A stretch of DNA of 64,000 nt. It comes from Cricetomys ansorgei (taxonomy: Eukaryota; Chordata; Mammalia; Rodentia; Nesomyidae). Below are positions 45,436-56,385 of this stretch, in pieces. Position numbers and translations under genes: made by a program. Where the stretch lies: assembly GCA_026225945.1 (NCBI GenBank), contig JAMJFZ010001258.1:7478001-7542000 (forward strand). The letters are read 5' to 3'. The notes under the pieces were generated by a model. The model searched no databases. It saw only the letters and a program-made list of their open reading frames with translations, and was not told where the DNA came from. Within the stretch, counting starts at the first letter, position 1, and each line of letters starts with the position of its first letter.

Positions 45436-48400
45436 GTAAGTTATAGGTAGACAGTTGTAGTTAATGTTGTTTGAAAAGAGTATTTGTCTTTTTCAAATGA
45501 TGTGTTGTTCAGAATCCGTGGACACCCAAAGCTCTGAAGAGGTGTTCCCTATTTATATACACATGTGCAACTGTGTACAGATCCTGAGGCTTCTAAAGCT
45601 GCTTCCTCCGTGTGTACAAAATGAATGGAACATTCATAGTTCTGTAAATCTTGTGTGTGCTTGTAGGATTTCATGAGGAGAAACACTGCAACAGAATATG
45701 CTTTTATTTTTAAAGACTTGACAGGGAAACTTGGTTCAAAAGGTAACACAAGGAATGGAGGGAAGTATAACCTTTTTTTATATAACCTGATTAAGATCCC
45801 TTTTAGTGACACAAGATATTTGAAAGTGAAATGTGGCCTTATTTTTCAAAGCTAAGCGGGGGGTACCTTTTATTCATTCAGTCTGTATAGATATACAACA
45901 TTTGGTTTAGGTTTCTGAACTTAAGACTAGGCTTTGTAGTTTGTAGTTGCTGACCCTTGTCAAAGTTGAGTTGGTATGAAAAGGAGATCTTTCTTTCCAT
46001 GGAAGTGTTCAGGCAGTATGAAACTTCTAAGGACATGGGGTTTCAGGACAAACTTAATATTCTGTTGCTTCTCAGAACACCAGGTTAAGAAAAGTACCAC
46101 ATGTGATTTGTAAATACTATTTATGAAATTTTGATCTTGTGTCCTTAAAATTCTGAACCTGTTCATTTAGAAGTTGTCAAGGCATTTTGATGATCTCTGC
46201 TTATTTTATGTTCCCTCCAAACAGAACTTCCCTTTATCTTTTTGATGGCTATTAATATCATTAGATTTTGCCAGCGGTGCTCAGGAGGCAGAGGTAGACA
46301 GAGCTCTGAGTTCCAGGCCATCCAACGCTGCAGAGTGAGACTCTTATCTCAAAACAAAACAAAAACCCCACAAAATTTCAATGTAACTTCTTGTAAAGGG
46401 CTTATAGATTTGGGATTCTGGAAGATCTTATCTGTAAAAATGAGTTAGACATTTTTAGAATCATATTTTAGACTTACAATAAAGTAAATGTTATTTTTGA
46501 AAACAAAATATGTAGGATAATTTTACTGAGTAAGAATCTCCTTATTCCGTATTTAGAATCCAGGCCTGTGAAGTGCGTGTGCCTTTCAATAAGAAAAGGT
46601 TTTTAGAAAACAATTTCTCTCACTCCCAGAACTTGTGTAAACAATAATGAAGAGTTTGTTCCCTGCCTGCTCATTTGATTTACTCAACCTGTACTGAGTA
46701 GGCGTTGACGGTGAGGTGACAAAAGCAAACGAGCCTGTAAACTTACTGTTACCCAGCTTTCTTACTGCCTTGAGATGCCCCATCTACCTCTCTTGTCTTA
46801 AAAGCAGTCCTTTTTGAAGAAAACATTTGTATGTACTGCCTAGGCAGTGGGAGGAGAGGTATTATAGAGCTGGTAAGGGGGAGTTGGGAATCATTTCAAT
46901 CTACATTATTACCAGGTCTTTTGAAATGTTTCTAGGGTAAATTATCTTTAGAATGTGGAGTTAGCTATCTTGATACAGAAAGTATGATAGGGAGAAATTG
47001 TTACTGTAGACATAGTATCTACCTAAAAGACTTACCAAGGGCTCAGCCAATGATGACCTGGAGGTTGGGGATATTACTGCTTAGAATACATAGGCCCATG
47101 GTTCAGTTCCTGGCTGGAAAAAAAAATTCAACAAAACACAAAAAGCAAATTCAGGCAGATCTCTGTGTTTGAGACCAACCTGGTCTGCATAGAGAGTTCC
47201 AGGCCAGTCAGGGTGACATAGCGAGACCTGTCTCAAAAAAGCTGAGCAATAGTGACTTTGAAGTGACTTGTCTATAAAAACATCCTGTTTTCTTTAGCCA
47301 GTTAGAACAGCACTGTCTAGTAGAGCTTGCTTCTGTGATGGTGAACGTGTTCTGTGTTTGCTGTTGAAGGCCACAGTCACTAGCCACTCGCAGCTACTGA
47401 ATAATTGAATTATGGCTAAGTTAGCTGAGGAGTTTGTTGTTTTTTTGTTTTGTTTTGTTTTTAAATAACTACAGTTGTTTAAATTCTGGATGGTGCAGAT
47501 TTGCAAACTTAAGTGATGATACCTTAAATAGTGACAATGTAGAATTCTTTATTTGACCAGTCTTCATCATTCTTTTTTCCTCTTATTCTGAGAAGGTGGA
47601 TTTGATTACTAGGTATGGTTTGAACTGAAAACCATTGGAAGGTGGAAATCATCTCTCCAGATTAGGTAAAATTTTGAAGAGTATTTGGACGCATGCGTCC
47701 AGCCTAGTTGTTTGCATTGAGACTAAGGGATAGCTTCTCTTTGGTATGGGTCTCCTCCCATCCACTCCCTACTTTCAGGGACATACATATCTTGTGCCAT
47801 TATTCTTTAAATCCTGTCTGATTAGACTGATTATTAAGCTTGTGGCTTCTACATTTTTTTCCCTTTGGGGCCATCATAATGGCTTCTTATTCCTTATGTT
47901 TATTTTTCTAGTAAGATTTCCATGTTTCTGTTTTTCATGTAGAATAATAAATTCGGGCAACAAATTAATCTTCTGAAGTCCTAACTGCCTTTTTTTTTTT
48001 TCTTACTTAGAAGAGAAAATAGGTGTAGTAAACTTAGGCTAGCTAGCTCATTAGTTCCCTAGGCAGTCTGTAGTAATCACAAAAATAGTCAATTTATTAG
48101 GCTGTATTGCTGAATAAATTGGTTCTAAAGGAGGCAGGGGTCAAGTCACTTGTCTCATATATTACAGTGGCTCTCTGCATCCCCGAAACGCCTTCCTTCA
48201 GTAAGCAGAGTGCTTGAGTGCATCCCCTTTGACCTGCTGATATGTAGATCACAACACCTGATGCTTCCTGGAATTGCCGATTACTGTAACTGCTGCCCAT
48301 CTGTCAATGAAGGAGCAGTTTCAGAACTCAGACTTGAGGGAGGAAAAGTAATTAATGGTATGTACCTTCAAGAACCCCCTCATACATAAAATAGCTTTTC

Positions 48401-51400
48401 TAATACTTTGGTCCATATACACATGTGAAGACAAAAATTGAGAAGGTTCTTCATAAATTATTGGGAGGGACATATAAAATGACAAAGTTACAGGACATTA
48501 GGAGTAAATGCTCTGGATTTTGTGGTTTTTAAGAAGAGCCATCTTGGCACAGGGCTTTGAAAATTATGCATGACTTTTTCAGGACTCTTTGGATGTATTT
48601 ATGAATGTGGTAGAGAAATATTCTGCCATAAAATAAAAAACTCTAAATCTGAGACTTATTATAGAGGTAGAACACATATTTGTGCTTTAAATACATGATC
48701 CCTGGAAGGAGATACAAGTATTAATGATAAGGACTTTAGGCTCTTGAGTTGGGCCTATTGGATTATATTCCTGGCTCTGAGGGTAGTTAACTGAGAACAA
48801 CAATAGGTAATTTATTCTTCTTTTTGTGCTACTATGTTATTGGAAACCCTCCTGCTTTATTTATATAGAATTGTTTAATTAAAAAATATTTGGGGGCTTT
48901 AACAGGTAGGGAGGACACTTGGCCTGTTTGCACAAGACCTTAGGTTCAGTCTCTAGTGTTGCACAGCCAGTGACTGTAGAGCCATGCATCACCTCCCGAG
49001 ACTCACAAAAGCAAAGTGTCTAGTTGGCAAACCTTAGACACTCAATCTGAGTCTTACTAGATTTTTGTTTGTTTTTTTGTTTTTTACAAAACTGGCTTTT
49101 ATCCAGGTACTTTTTTTTTTTTAAGGTACATACATTAGTTTTTCAGAAGTAGCCAGGAAGATTTAGAATCTTTAGGAGAGGTAATAATTAACTTTTCTTG
49201 GCTACTGAACCAAAACAACTTTTACAAAACCCCAGTGGGTGCCTGAAGAAACTAAGAGTTTAATTTTGCTATATTTGTCCCCAAACATAGAATGTGATGT
49301 TTTAAATGCAACAATGTGGGGAACCCGTAGGCAATTTCTTTGAAAGTCAGACAATGGACAGTGTACATTTTCATTAGAGTAAGAATATAGCAGATGAGTA
49401 GTTAAAAGTACCTCTGTAACAGTTGTCAAATTTTAACCACACCTAACATAACATTGGGTCAAACTAATACACAGAAGCCTGAGTTAGAAAAACAACCTGC
49501 CACACAGAGGCACTGCCTGCCTATATGAGTTACTTTTATTTTTTCCTTAAAATGAAGCTGTGCTATTGTGCTTGATAAATGAGTATAGGCTATTTTAAAT
49601 GTAACTTGATGATTAGCACTTAAGTGGGGTGAAAAATTGTGGGTTTCTGTTATTTATGCTTCATGGTACTTTAGTAGAAATGTGTATAAGTAGGAACCTT
49701 TTTGTGTGCTAATGAGACTGCTTCCAGTGTTTTGGGGACTTTACAGGGGCAGTATGTTGGCTACACAGCTGATATTTCTGCCAAGTGATGCCCTGAAAAC
49801 TAGTTGCATGAAATACACATGGCAATTGTAAAAGTGACCTTGAATCAAATTGAGTCTCTATTTCTCATCTGCAGAGAAATGTCTTCAGTCACAAAGACAT
49901 TTACAAGTCAGACATGGCTGAAATTTGTCTACTTTTATTTCCATTGGTAATTACAATTAAGTTGAAGGTGCCTGTGTAGACTTACATCACAGCTTCACTG
50001 TCAGTAATAGTGCTGTTCCTCAGTCTCCATAAGACATAAAAACCTCATTCTCAATAGCACTATGAACTATATGTGAGCATGCGTAACTGCTTTGTGGTAT
50101 GAGAACTATCAATAAAAATCAGAGAAAGTGGTTGAGAGTGTTAAATTGCAAGTGTTACGGCTTTTGTTTTCTTTTTCAGGAGGTTATAGAATTGACCAAA
50201 GACCTTCTCTCAACTCAGCCTTCGGAAACTCTCGCAAGTTCAGACAGTTTTGCTTCTGCTCAGCCCACTCATGCATGGAAAGTAGGGGACAAGTGTATGG
50301 CAATCTGGAGTGAAGATGGACAGTAAGTGTAGAAAAACAACCTCTAACTATAACATGAGTTAATAAGATACAATGGTAAGATGTTTTTATTCAGTTTGGA
50401 CTACCCTGTTTTAGTCTTTTGTGTAGGTAATGAGATTTATAAAACTAGTGTAATTCTTGGGTGGTTATCATTAACACAGCTTAGTTTTAAGTGTTGGAGA
50501 GAAGAATGGTTTAGATCCTAAAGGAAAGAAAGATTAATGGCTGTTTTTGAAAATGATCTGAGTTGTTTTCTCTTCAAATTGAAATGTGAATAGTCAGTTA
50601 TTTAATTAATCATTTAAGAATTAGCTTTTCTTGCCAGTTGGTAGTGACGCACGCCTTTAATCCCAGCGCTTGGGAGGCGGAGGTAGATGGACCTCCGACT
50701 TAAGACTTTTGATACCAGGTGTCTAACTCTAAACCTCTTGTTATTTTTGCCAAAAGGGCCATTTAATTGCAGAAGTTTATTTTAGAGGTATGATAGTTGA
50801 GTCACTGCAGTATAAGTCTTGTAGGCTGAGTACTAAATCTTTACTCACCTGCTTACAGCCATGATATCTTTACAGGTGTTATGAAGCGGAGATTGAGGAG
50901 ATAGACGAAGAGAACGGCACCGCTGCGATCACCTTTGCTGGCTATGGCAATGCCGAAGTGACTCCGCTGCTGAACCTCAAGCCTGTAGAAGAAGGAAGGA
51001 AAGCAAAGGAGGACAGTGGCAACAAGCCCATGTCAAAGTAAGTGACTCGGTTCCCAGACAGGCCGGCCGCTGCAGCATAGGTTAGGTCGGACTCCTCAGA
51101 CCTACTCAGATTAGAGGCGAGAGTCACTCCATCCAGCTAAAGTAACTTTAGCATGTTAGGCTTTCCCCATTTGGATATTTGAAGTAGTCTGCAAAGATAA
51201 TCCCTTTAGGCTACATTGCAGTGAGGTATAATACTATTTAACATCGTTGTGAAGATTTGCAAGATAAGATCAGTGTGTGTGTGTGCCTTGGCAAAGTGGA
51301 GAGTGCACTGACACAGCTGATGGGGAGGACCCTATGCACTGAGACCGCCTACTGTATTTTTGTAAGTCAGATCCTGAGGCTGAACTGCAGCAGAGACCAT

Positions 51401-52574
51401 TTTGAGTCTTGTCCCTGAATGTATATTCAGAAAAAGAACATGTAGTCAAAGAACTGTTCTAGGGCTGGAGATAAGTGTACATACATGCCTAGTACCACAA
51501 AAGGTTTAGGGTGAGGGACATAAACAGTTTCCTTAGGAAAATGACATCTAAACAAATATTTGAAACAAGAGTTAGCAATTTTCCTGACCTTGTTGAACAA
51601 ACTAACATCTGCCTCATCTTGAAGTAAAGTGTGTAACTGTTCTTAGCTTGTTCAATAAATGTCTCCTCTAAAAAGCAAGGGAGGTATTTCTGATTTAAAA
51701 AAAAAAGTAGGAGATACAGAAGTAACAATCTTGAGGTTAAAAATTTGGGAACAGAAGGTAAATAAGAAGACAAGACTACTTCTGAGTCTGTGTTTGTGTG
51801 TATAAATACAACCTGTTGAATCCATTATGTTTTCTTTTTTGTTTGTGTGTTCATTTGTTTCAGGGGTGACTGATGAATGTGTTTATGATGTTGGAAGAAT
51901 TTCCAAAATTTACTACATATATGTACTTGAATTAGAAGAATACCATTTGTTAGAATAACATCTAATCATCCTGAATAAGAAAATCGGGTTGTAGAGCTTG
52001 CTCACCGTAATCTCGTCTCACTCTCACCCTTGTATAAACCACACCCAGGTGATTACTGTGCAGGGTCAGGATCTGCATGGCTTCTCTTAGACCCTCATCT
52101 CACCTGGCGGTGCTGACAAGCAGAGGTTAGCGGTAGTTTAGCCCCTGATTCTACTTAGAATCGTGTTTGGAAGCCCAGGTTTTTATCACTGAGGATATTG
52201 ATTGTGCCATTCTTCCAGTTTTGGTTGCTGTCTTCCTCCAGCATTGATGAAATAGTTTTATCTGCATCAAATTACTTCATGTAATCTTCCCAACTGTATT
52301 GATAAAGGTTAAGCCAGCTCTTAGTGTTGACTTCCTTTCTTCCTTCTCTTCTTTTCTTTTCTTTTCTTTTCTTTTCTTTTCTTTTCTTTTCTTTTCTTTT
52401 CTTTTCTTTTCTTTTCTTTTCTAAGACTGGGTTTCATTCAGGTGATGAAGGCAGTACACGCCTTTAATCCCAGCATGAGGCAGGCAGATCTGAGTTTGAG
52501 GCCAGGCTGGTCTACAGAGTGAGTTCCTTGACAGCCAGAGTTACAATAGAGAAACCCTGCCTTGGAAAATAGAT

Positions 52575-52606
<32 letters not shown>

Positions 52607-55270
52607 AATTAAAAAAATTTTTGTAATGACTGGGTTTCGTTGTAGCCTAGGCTGGCCTTGAATTCTATGTAGCAGAGGTGCAACTTAAATTCCTGAGCCA
52701 CCTGCCTCAATCTCCCAAGTACTAGGACTATAGGTGTGCACAGTCAGGTGTATTGGATATTAATATTTTTTAAATCTTTTTTTAAGATTTATTTATTTAT
52801 TTATGAGTGCACTATCTGCATATACACCTGCATGCCAGAAGAGGGCATCTGATCCCATTATTGATGGTTGTGAGCCACCATGTGGGTGCTGGGAATTGAA
52901 TTCAGGACCTCAAGAAGAGCAGTCAGTGCTCTTAACCATTGAACCATCTCTTCAGCCCAAAAGATCGTTTTTTTTAAGATTTATTTATTTTATGTATATG
53001 GATATTTTGTTTGTATGTTCATCTATCTGCACATCAGAAGATCATTGAATCCCATGAGACTACAGTTAAAGATGGTTGTAAGCCACCATGTGAGTGCTGG
53101 GAATTTAACTCGGGACCTCCAAAAGAACAACCCACACTCTTAACCACTGAGCCATCTCTCCAGCCCCAAAAGAGCATTTCTTACTAGTACCTAGTGAGTG
53201 CCATTGTTTGTTTTACATTTATTGTATGTATTCAAGTGTGCGTTACAACACGAGTAGAGGTTAGAGCGTAGCTTGAAGGGGTTGTGCAGCAGTAAGCTGT
53301 GCAGGTCTTCAAGGAGACAAGGAGACGTTTGCATAGGTGTAAACCCTGCCAACCTTAGCAGAGGGAACCACTTGTCATGGCAAGCAGCATACTGGACAGT
53401 GGAACCCGTATGGCCTGATCTCAGCTGTTTTTATTGATACAGAAGCTCCTCAGATGTTCTCTGCCCCCTCATCCAAAGGCCTACTTGCATAATGAAGGAA
53501 ACCTGTGGCTCTGTCTCATCCCACCTGAGCTATGTCACCTTTATTGTGGGAGTTGGAGATCCAAGAGGATCCCACAACTCTTTAACAGCTGAGCTATGGC
53601 ACCTTTACAGTGGGGGGGACTCAAGGCCTAAGGGAAGTGCTCTCTCCTTTGTTGCCTGAGACTGTGGGAGAGGGACTACAAGAATTCCTCCATAGCAACT
53701 TTGCTCCTCACATGGAGATCTCAGTGGACCATAATGGCTCTGCCACAGCAGTGAGCAAGTGCAGATCATGAGCAAACATCTTAATCACAGATTTACATAA
53801 AGCCAACACCTGCAGATAATATAAACTGCCAAGGCTTAGGCAGCTTTTTCTCCAACAATGTACAAAACAACTATAAACATAACTAGAAATAAACTTTGTC
53901 AGCCAAGTTGATTGTCTTCCTACCTTGTAGGTCTCAGGATCAAACTCAGGTTAGCTCAAAAGCTTGCTTGGTGGCAGATGCCTGTATATGCTGAGCCATC
54001 TCTCTACAGCTGTTTTTCCTTATAACAGGGTCGGAGGTGTCCCAGACTGGCCTCCATTTTGCCAAAGAGGACTTTCGACTCCTGATCCTCCTAGGATTAC
54101 AGGCAGCTACACCACACCTAGATTTTGACATTGATTTTTAATGAGAAGTTGTGCTTTCATCAGTAAACTAGTATGAAAAGAGTTCTTGTTTTGCACTGTT
54201 GAAAGGAAGTCATCTTTTAAACCTTACTAATTGACATTTACATCTGGGTTTTCCACACAGAAAAGAAATGATTGCCCAGCAGCGTGAATATAAAAAGAAA
54301 AAAGCTTTGAAAAAAGCACAAAGAATAAAGGAGCTCGAGCAGGAACGAGAGGACCAGAAAGTGAAATGGCAGCAGTTCAACAACAGGGCTTACTCTAAAA
54401 ACAAGAAAGGCCAGGTTGGTAAATCTTTGATCACTTTGTAAATCTGGAATTGCAGCTGTCTTTAAAATGGCTTCAAAATGATAAAGGAGGTGTAGATTTT
54501 CCAAAGGACACGATTTTAACCAATTCTTGATTTAAAATCCTTGTCAGTAGTCATTAACCACTGTTTACAATAAATATGAGTTTATACCAGGAATTACAAA
54601 AAACTGTAAGACTGGTGCCTTCAGACCACTCAGAAGATGCACTGGGCTCTGCTTTTTAAACATTTTTTTGTCCTGGACATCCATTTAAAAAGTTTTTAAG
54701 TTCTCTTGGTATGCTTTGTTGGGTAGAAAATAACTAGATTTCAGGTATTCAGAGTAAGAATGACTTGACGCTCACCCATAGTTTGGCTTTTCATTACTCT
54801 CCAGATAGCTACTCCACTGGCCATGGCTTCTGGAGGGAGAGCAGTGCTTCCTCTCATTAAGATGTCTGCTGTGAGTTAACAGAGGGTGATGGACTCTGCA
54901 CACCACAGCAGGTCTCACCTTAAAATCCTTTACAGCCAAAGTTCTCATAACAAAGTAGAGGATTTGAGAACGAAAACCTAAAATTTTGAGACACATTTTA
55001 TATTAGTAGTATATAGTGATATTTTCTACAGAAGCCATGTTTTGAAAATATTGGAATTTAAATATGTTTTAACATTAAAGTTTGAGATTTGTTTTCAGAC
55101 ACTGATAGAAATGGTTTTAATTTTGTTCCCAGGTAAAGAGGAGTATTTTTGCTTCGCCGGAAAGCGTGACGGGCAAAGTTGGAGTCGGAACTTGCGGAAT
55201 TGCTGACAAGCCTATGACACAGTATCAAGACACATCCAAGTACAATGTCCGGCATTTGATGCCTCAGTAA
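45316..55270 (+). CDS. SMNDC1: SMNDC1 (SPF30), survival motor neuron domain-containing splicing factor, complete coding region in five exons
   Basis: The coding exons are 45316-45435, 50180-50322, 50876-51037, 54261-54414 and 55133-55270. Their lengths (120, 143, 162, 154, 138) keep one frame and give 238 residues plus TAA, the usual length of the family. Each intron is GT-AG. The protein has an N-terminal helical region (about 1-50), a Tudor domain (about 72-132) with the aromatic cage residues W83, Y90, F108 and Y111, a lysine-rich stretch (153-160, nuclear-localisation-like) leading into a charged helix (about 145-180), and a conserved C-terminus ending RHLMPQ. In the family, the Tudor domain binds symmetrically dimethylated arginine on Sm and other splicing proteins, and the nuclear protein helps the U4/U6.U5 tri-snRNP join the prespliceosome. 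The ATG is the first base of exon 2; in the spliced mRNA it has A at -3, and exon 1 has no upstream ATG. No frame break is seen. Recognition is from the protein sequence, without a database search. Confidence 0.97.
46268..46372 (+). repeat. B1 SINE fragment in intron 2
   Basis: 'gctcaggaggcagaggtag', 'gagttccaggccatccaac' and an AAAAC-rich tail. Confidence 0.75.
47050..47240 (+). repeat. B4-like SINE in intron 2
   Basis: A tRNA-like head (47060-47125) and a B1-like tail ('gtttgagaccaacctggtc', 'gacctgtctcaaaaaa'). Confidence 0.7.
48900..48975 (+). repeat. ID-like SINE fragment in intron 2
   Basis: 'cacaagaccttaggttcag' resembles the ID core. Diverged. Confidence 0.5.
50180..50322 (+). CDS. 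SMNDC1: SMNDC1 coding exon 3 (residues 41-88, last codon split)
   Basis: The acceptor is CTTTTTCAG before 50180, and the donor CA|GTAAGT starts at 50323. It encodes the linker, with its Ser/Thr-rich part, and the first strands of the Tudor domain including cage residue W83. It ends after two bases of the Q88 codon. Confidence 0.96.
50323..50875 (+). other. SMNDC1: SMNDC1 intron 3
   Basis: A short GT-AG intron (553 bases) within the Tudor coding region, with a 5' fragment of a B1 element near 50636-50705. Confidence 0.88.
50636..50705 (+). repeat. B1 5' fragment in intron 3
   Basis: 'cacgcctttaatcccagcg' and 'cttgggaggcggaggtaga' are the B1 start. The 3' half is missing. Confidence 0.82.
50876..51037 (+). 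CDS. SMNDC1: SMNDC1 coding exon 4 (core of Tudor domain)
   Basis: The acceptor is TCTTTACAG before 50876, and the donor AA|GTAAGT starts at 51038. It encodes residues 88-141 including the cage residues Y90, F108 and Y111 and the first basic residues after the domain. It ends after two bases of a Lys codon, so any exon spliced after it is read in a fixed, testable frame (see the candidate at 51864). Confidence 0.96.
51864..52048 (+). other. SMNDC1: Candidate poison cassette exon in SMNDC1 intron 4
   Basis: A T-rich tract (51831-51860) ends in TTTGTTTCAG at 51863, a strong-looking acceptor. Joined to the AA at the end of exon 4, the frame reads Lys-Gly-Asp and then TGA at 51871-51873, upstream of the exon 4-exon 5 joint. 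Inclusion should therefore trigger nonsense-mediated decay. The best downstream donor I see is CAG|GTGATT at 52049, which would give a 185-base exon; other donors such as ATAT|GTACTT are possible. The 51.8-52.3 kb stretch has no repeat, unlike the rest of the intron. A conserved poison exon in SMNDC1 is reported in the literature, but I cannot confirm that this is its position. Confidence 0.42.
52336..52423 (+). repeat. (CTTTT)n microsatellite in intron 4
   Basis: About 14 CTTTT units, pure from about 52350, on the transcribed sense strand of SMNDC1. Confidence 0.97.
52432..52606 (+). repeat. B1 SINE with (GATA)n tail in intron 4
   Basis: B1 body 52432-52566 and (ATAG)n at 52570-52606. Confidence 0.88.
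52618..52750 (-). repeat. B1 SINE in intron 4, diverged
   Basis: Reversed B1: 'gtagcctaggctggccttg' and 'caagtactaggactatagg'. Confidence 0.78.
52778..52958 (-). repeat. B2 SINE in intron 4
   Basis: Reversed B2, near full length: 'cctgcatgccagaagaggg', 'ttgtgagccaccatgtggg' and 'ccatctcttcagccca'. Confidence 0.92.
52970..53166 (-). repeat. Second B2-family SINE in intron 4
   Basis: Reversed: 'gttgtaagccaccatgtga' and 'ccactgagccatctctcca'. Same orientation as the one just before it. Confidence 0.88.
53335..53905 (+). repeat. Unnamed dispersed repeat, copy B (LTR-like)
   Basis: Longer partner of 27350-27650, with the same ordered blocks at both ends and an extra ~250-base middle segment. 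It lies in SMNDC1 intron 4 on the sense strand. Confidence 0.75.
53930..54124 (-). repeat. SINE fragments (B2/B3-like then B1-like) before exon 5
   Basis: Reversed tRNA-derived piece (53930-54010, 'tgctgagccatctctctac') then reversed B1 piece (54012-54124). They end about 135 bases before exon 5. Confidence 0.65.
54261..54414 (+). CDS. SMNDC1: SMNDC1 coding exon 5 (basic/charged helix)
   Basis: The acceptor is TTCCACACAG before 54261. The donor is CAG|GTTGGT at 54415, weaker than the other donors of the gene but required by the frame. It encodes residues 142-193 with the lysine cluster and a long charged helix. Confidence 0.94.
54415..55132 (+). other. SMNDC1: SMNDC1 intron 5
   Basis: A 718-base GT-AG intron with a non-canonical but plausible donor (GTTGGT). 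It is AT-rich and without recognised repeats. Confidence 0.85.
55133..55270 (+). CDS. SMNDC1: SMNDC1 coding exon 6 (C-terminal 45 residues and stop)
   Basis: The acceptor TTGTTCCCAG precedes 55133, and translation runs in frame to TAA at 55268-55270. It encodes the conserved C-terminal tail, which ends MPQ. The exon continues into the 3' UTR. Confidence 0.96.
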   Translation, partial: VKRSIFASPESVTGKVGVGTCGIADKPMTQYQDTSKYNVRHLMPQ

Positions 55271-56380
55271 TCAGAAAACTGTTGGGTTTCATCTCTGCAG
55301 GGCTTTACATTTACCTTTTTATCCTTATATTTTTCTAAAGGTAAATTATTTGTTAGATGAGTAAGGAGAGACATTGTTGTCACTGTTTGGCTTTGGTAGA
55401 ATGACATCTGGCGTTTGATAACTGCTGTCTATCATTTAACTTTCCATTACCACTTACACAGTGCCCTCAGTGTTGGACAAGGCAACGTTTCTAGGTAGAT
55501 GCTGCTTAAATCAGCACTTCGATGACTCACTGAACTTCAGGCCCCGTTTAATGGATGTTATGTGGACATTTCGAAAGTCCTAACTTAGAATTTCCAGATG
55601 CTTTGCACTTGACTTACTCTAGCAGTTCATTGGAACATCAAGGCAGAGTGCCAGCCTGCTGAAAAGATCTTCAGCTCTGTAACCTGGCCGTTGTCCAGAC
55701 AAGCCCAAGTGTAGGTTAGTTTATGAACTGCAGTTTATGCTGAGGTTTAGCCTTGATTACTTGTTCTCCCGGGCCTATTAGGTCACCTCTGCAATTGACT
55801 CACCTTGTATTTTTTTGTCATTGAGTTTGAATTTTATATTAAAAAACAAACCATGTTTAGGATGTGCTCCCCTTCTCTGGTGTTTATTTGGTGTTTTGTA
55901 TTGTTTTTCCTTTGTTGGTTTCTCACTTGTAGTATTGGTACCATTTTTGGGATGTGTAATGTTTATATGGGAAAACAAAAAGCTGATGTATAGCCCTGTA
56001 TACAATGTAGATACTATTTTTGTAAAAAAAAAAAAAAAAGAAAAAAAAACCCGAAAAACTAAAAAACCAAGGCTAAATTAATGAACAAGAGTACTGAATG
56101 TTTCATGATTAAAATTTTTCTGTATTTCTTGTGCATTAATCTGACCATAATTTCTCTGTACATTATGTTCATGTAGCTGAGTTTGTAATTTTTATTAACT
56201 AGATCAAGTTGCCAGCATTTGTTGGTATAAGTGAGCATCACAGTTATCCCAAGTTGAGTTTAAGCCAAATAAACAGATAGCAAAAGGGTCTTCCTGTTAT
56301 TGGAAGAAGACAATTTTTAGGGTGTGTTAATTTCAGTTTTGTATGTTTAACTTTAATAAATAAAGTGTTTTTAAAATCTC
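55271..56380 (+). other. SMNDC1: SMNDC1 3' UTR
   Basis: About 1.1 kb of repeat-free, increasingly AT-rich sequence follows the stop codon. Candidate polyadenylation signals are AATAAA at 56268-56273 and a double AATAAATAAA at 56355-56364. An internal A-rich tract at 56024-56049 could act as an oligo-dT mispriming site in cDNA libraries. The absence of SINEs from 55.3 to 56.4 kb contrasts with the flanks and supports an exonic assignment. Confidence 0.85.
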
Positions 56381-56385
56381 CAGTG
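56355..56385 (+). terminator. SMNDC1: SMNDC1 distal polyadenylation signal
   Basis: Two overlapping AATAAA hexamers (56355-56360 and 56359-56364) are followed by a GT-rich downstream element around 56365-56390. Cleavage is expected near 56,380. A proximal signal at 56268 may give a slightly shorter mRNA. Confidence 0.8.

Larger units (their letters stand above)
45436..50179 (+). other. SMNDC1: SMNDC1 intron 2
   Basis: A 4.7-kb AT-rich GT-AG intron. It contains B1 (46268-46372), B4-like (47050-47240) and ID-like (48900-48975) SINE pieces and otherwise no recognised feature. A cryptic acceptor with a long T tract lies at 48010. Confidence 0.85.
51038..54260 (+). other. SMNDC1: SMNDC1 intron 4
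   Basis: A 3.2-kb GT-AG intron. Its first 1.3 kb is free of recognised repeats and includes a candidate poison exon (51864-52048). From 52.3 kb onward it is almost wholly repeats: a CTTTT microsatellite, two B1, two B2, an unnamed LTR-like repeat and two more SINE fragments. Confidence 0.88.

Noticed and set aside
54415..54424. Using GGTAAAT four bases downstream as the donor of SMNDC1 exon 5
   Set aside because: It looks closer to consensus but would add four bases and break the frame into exon 6. The conserved protein requires the GTTGGT donor at 54415.
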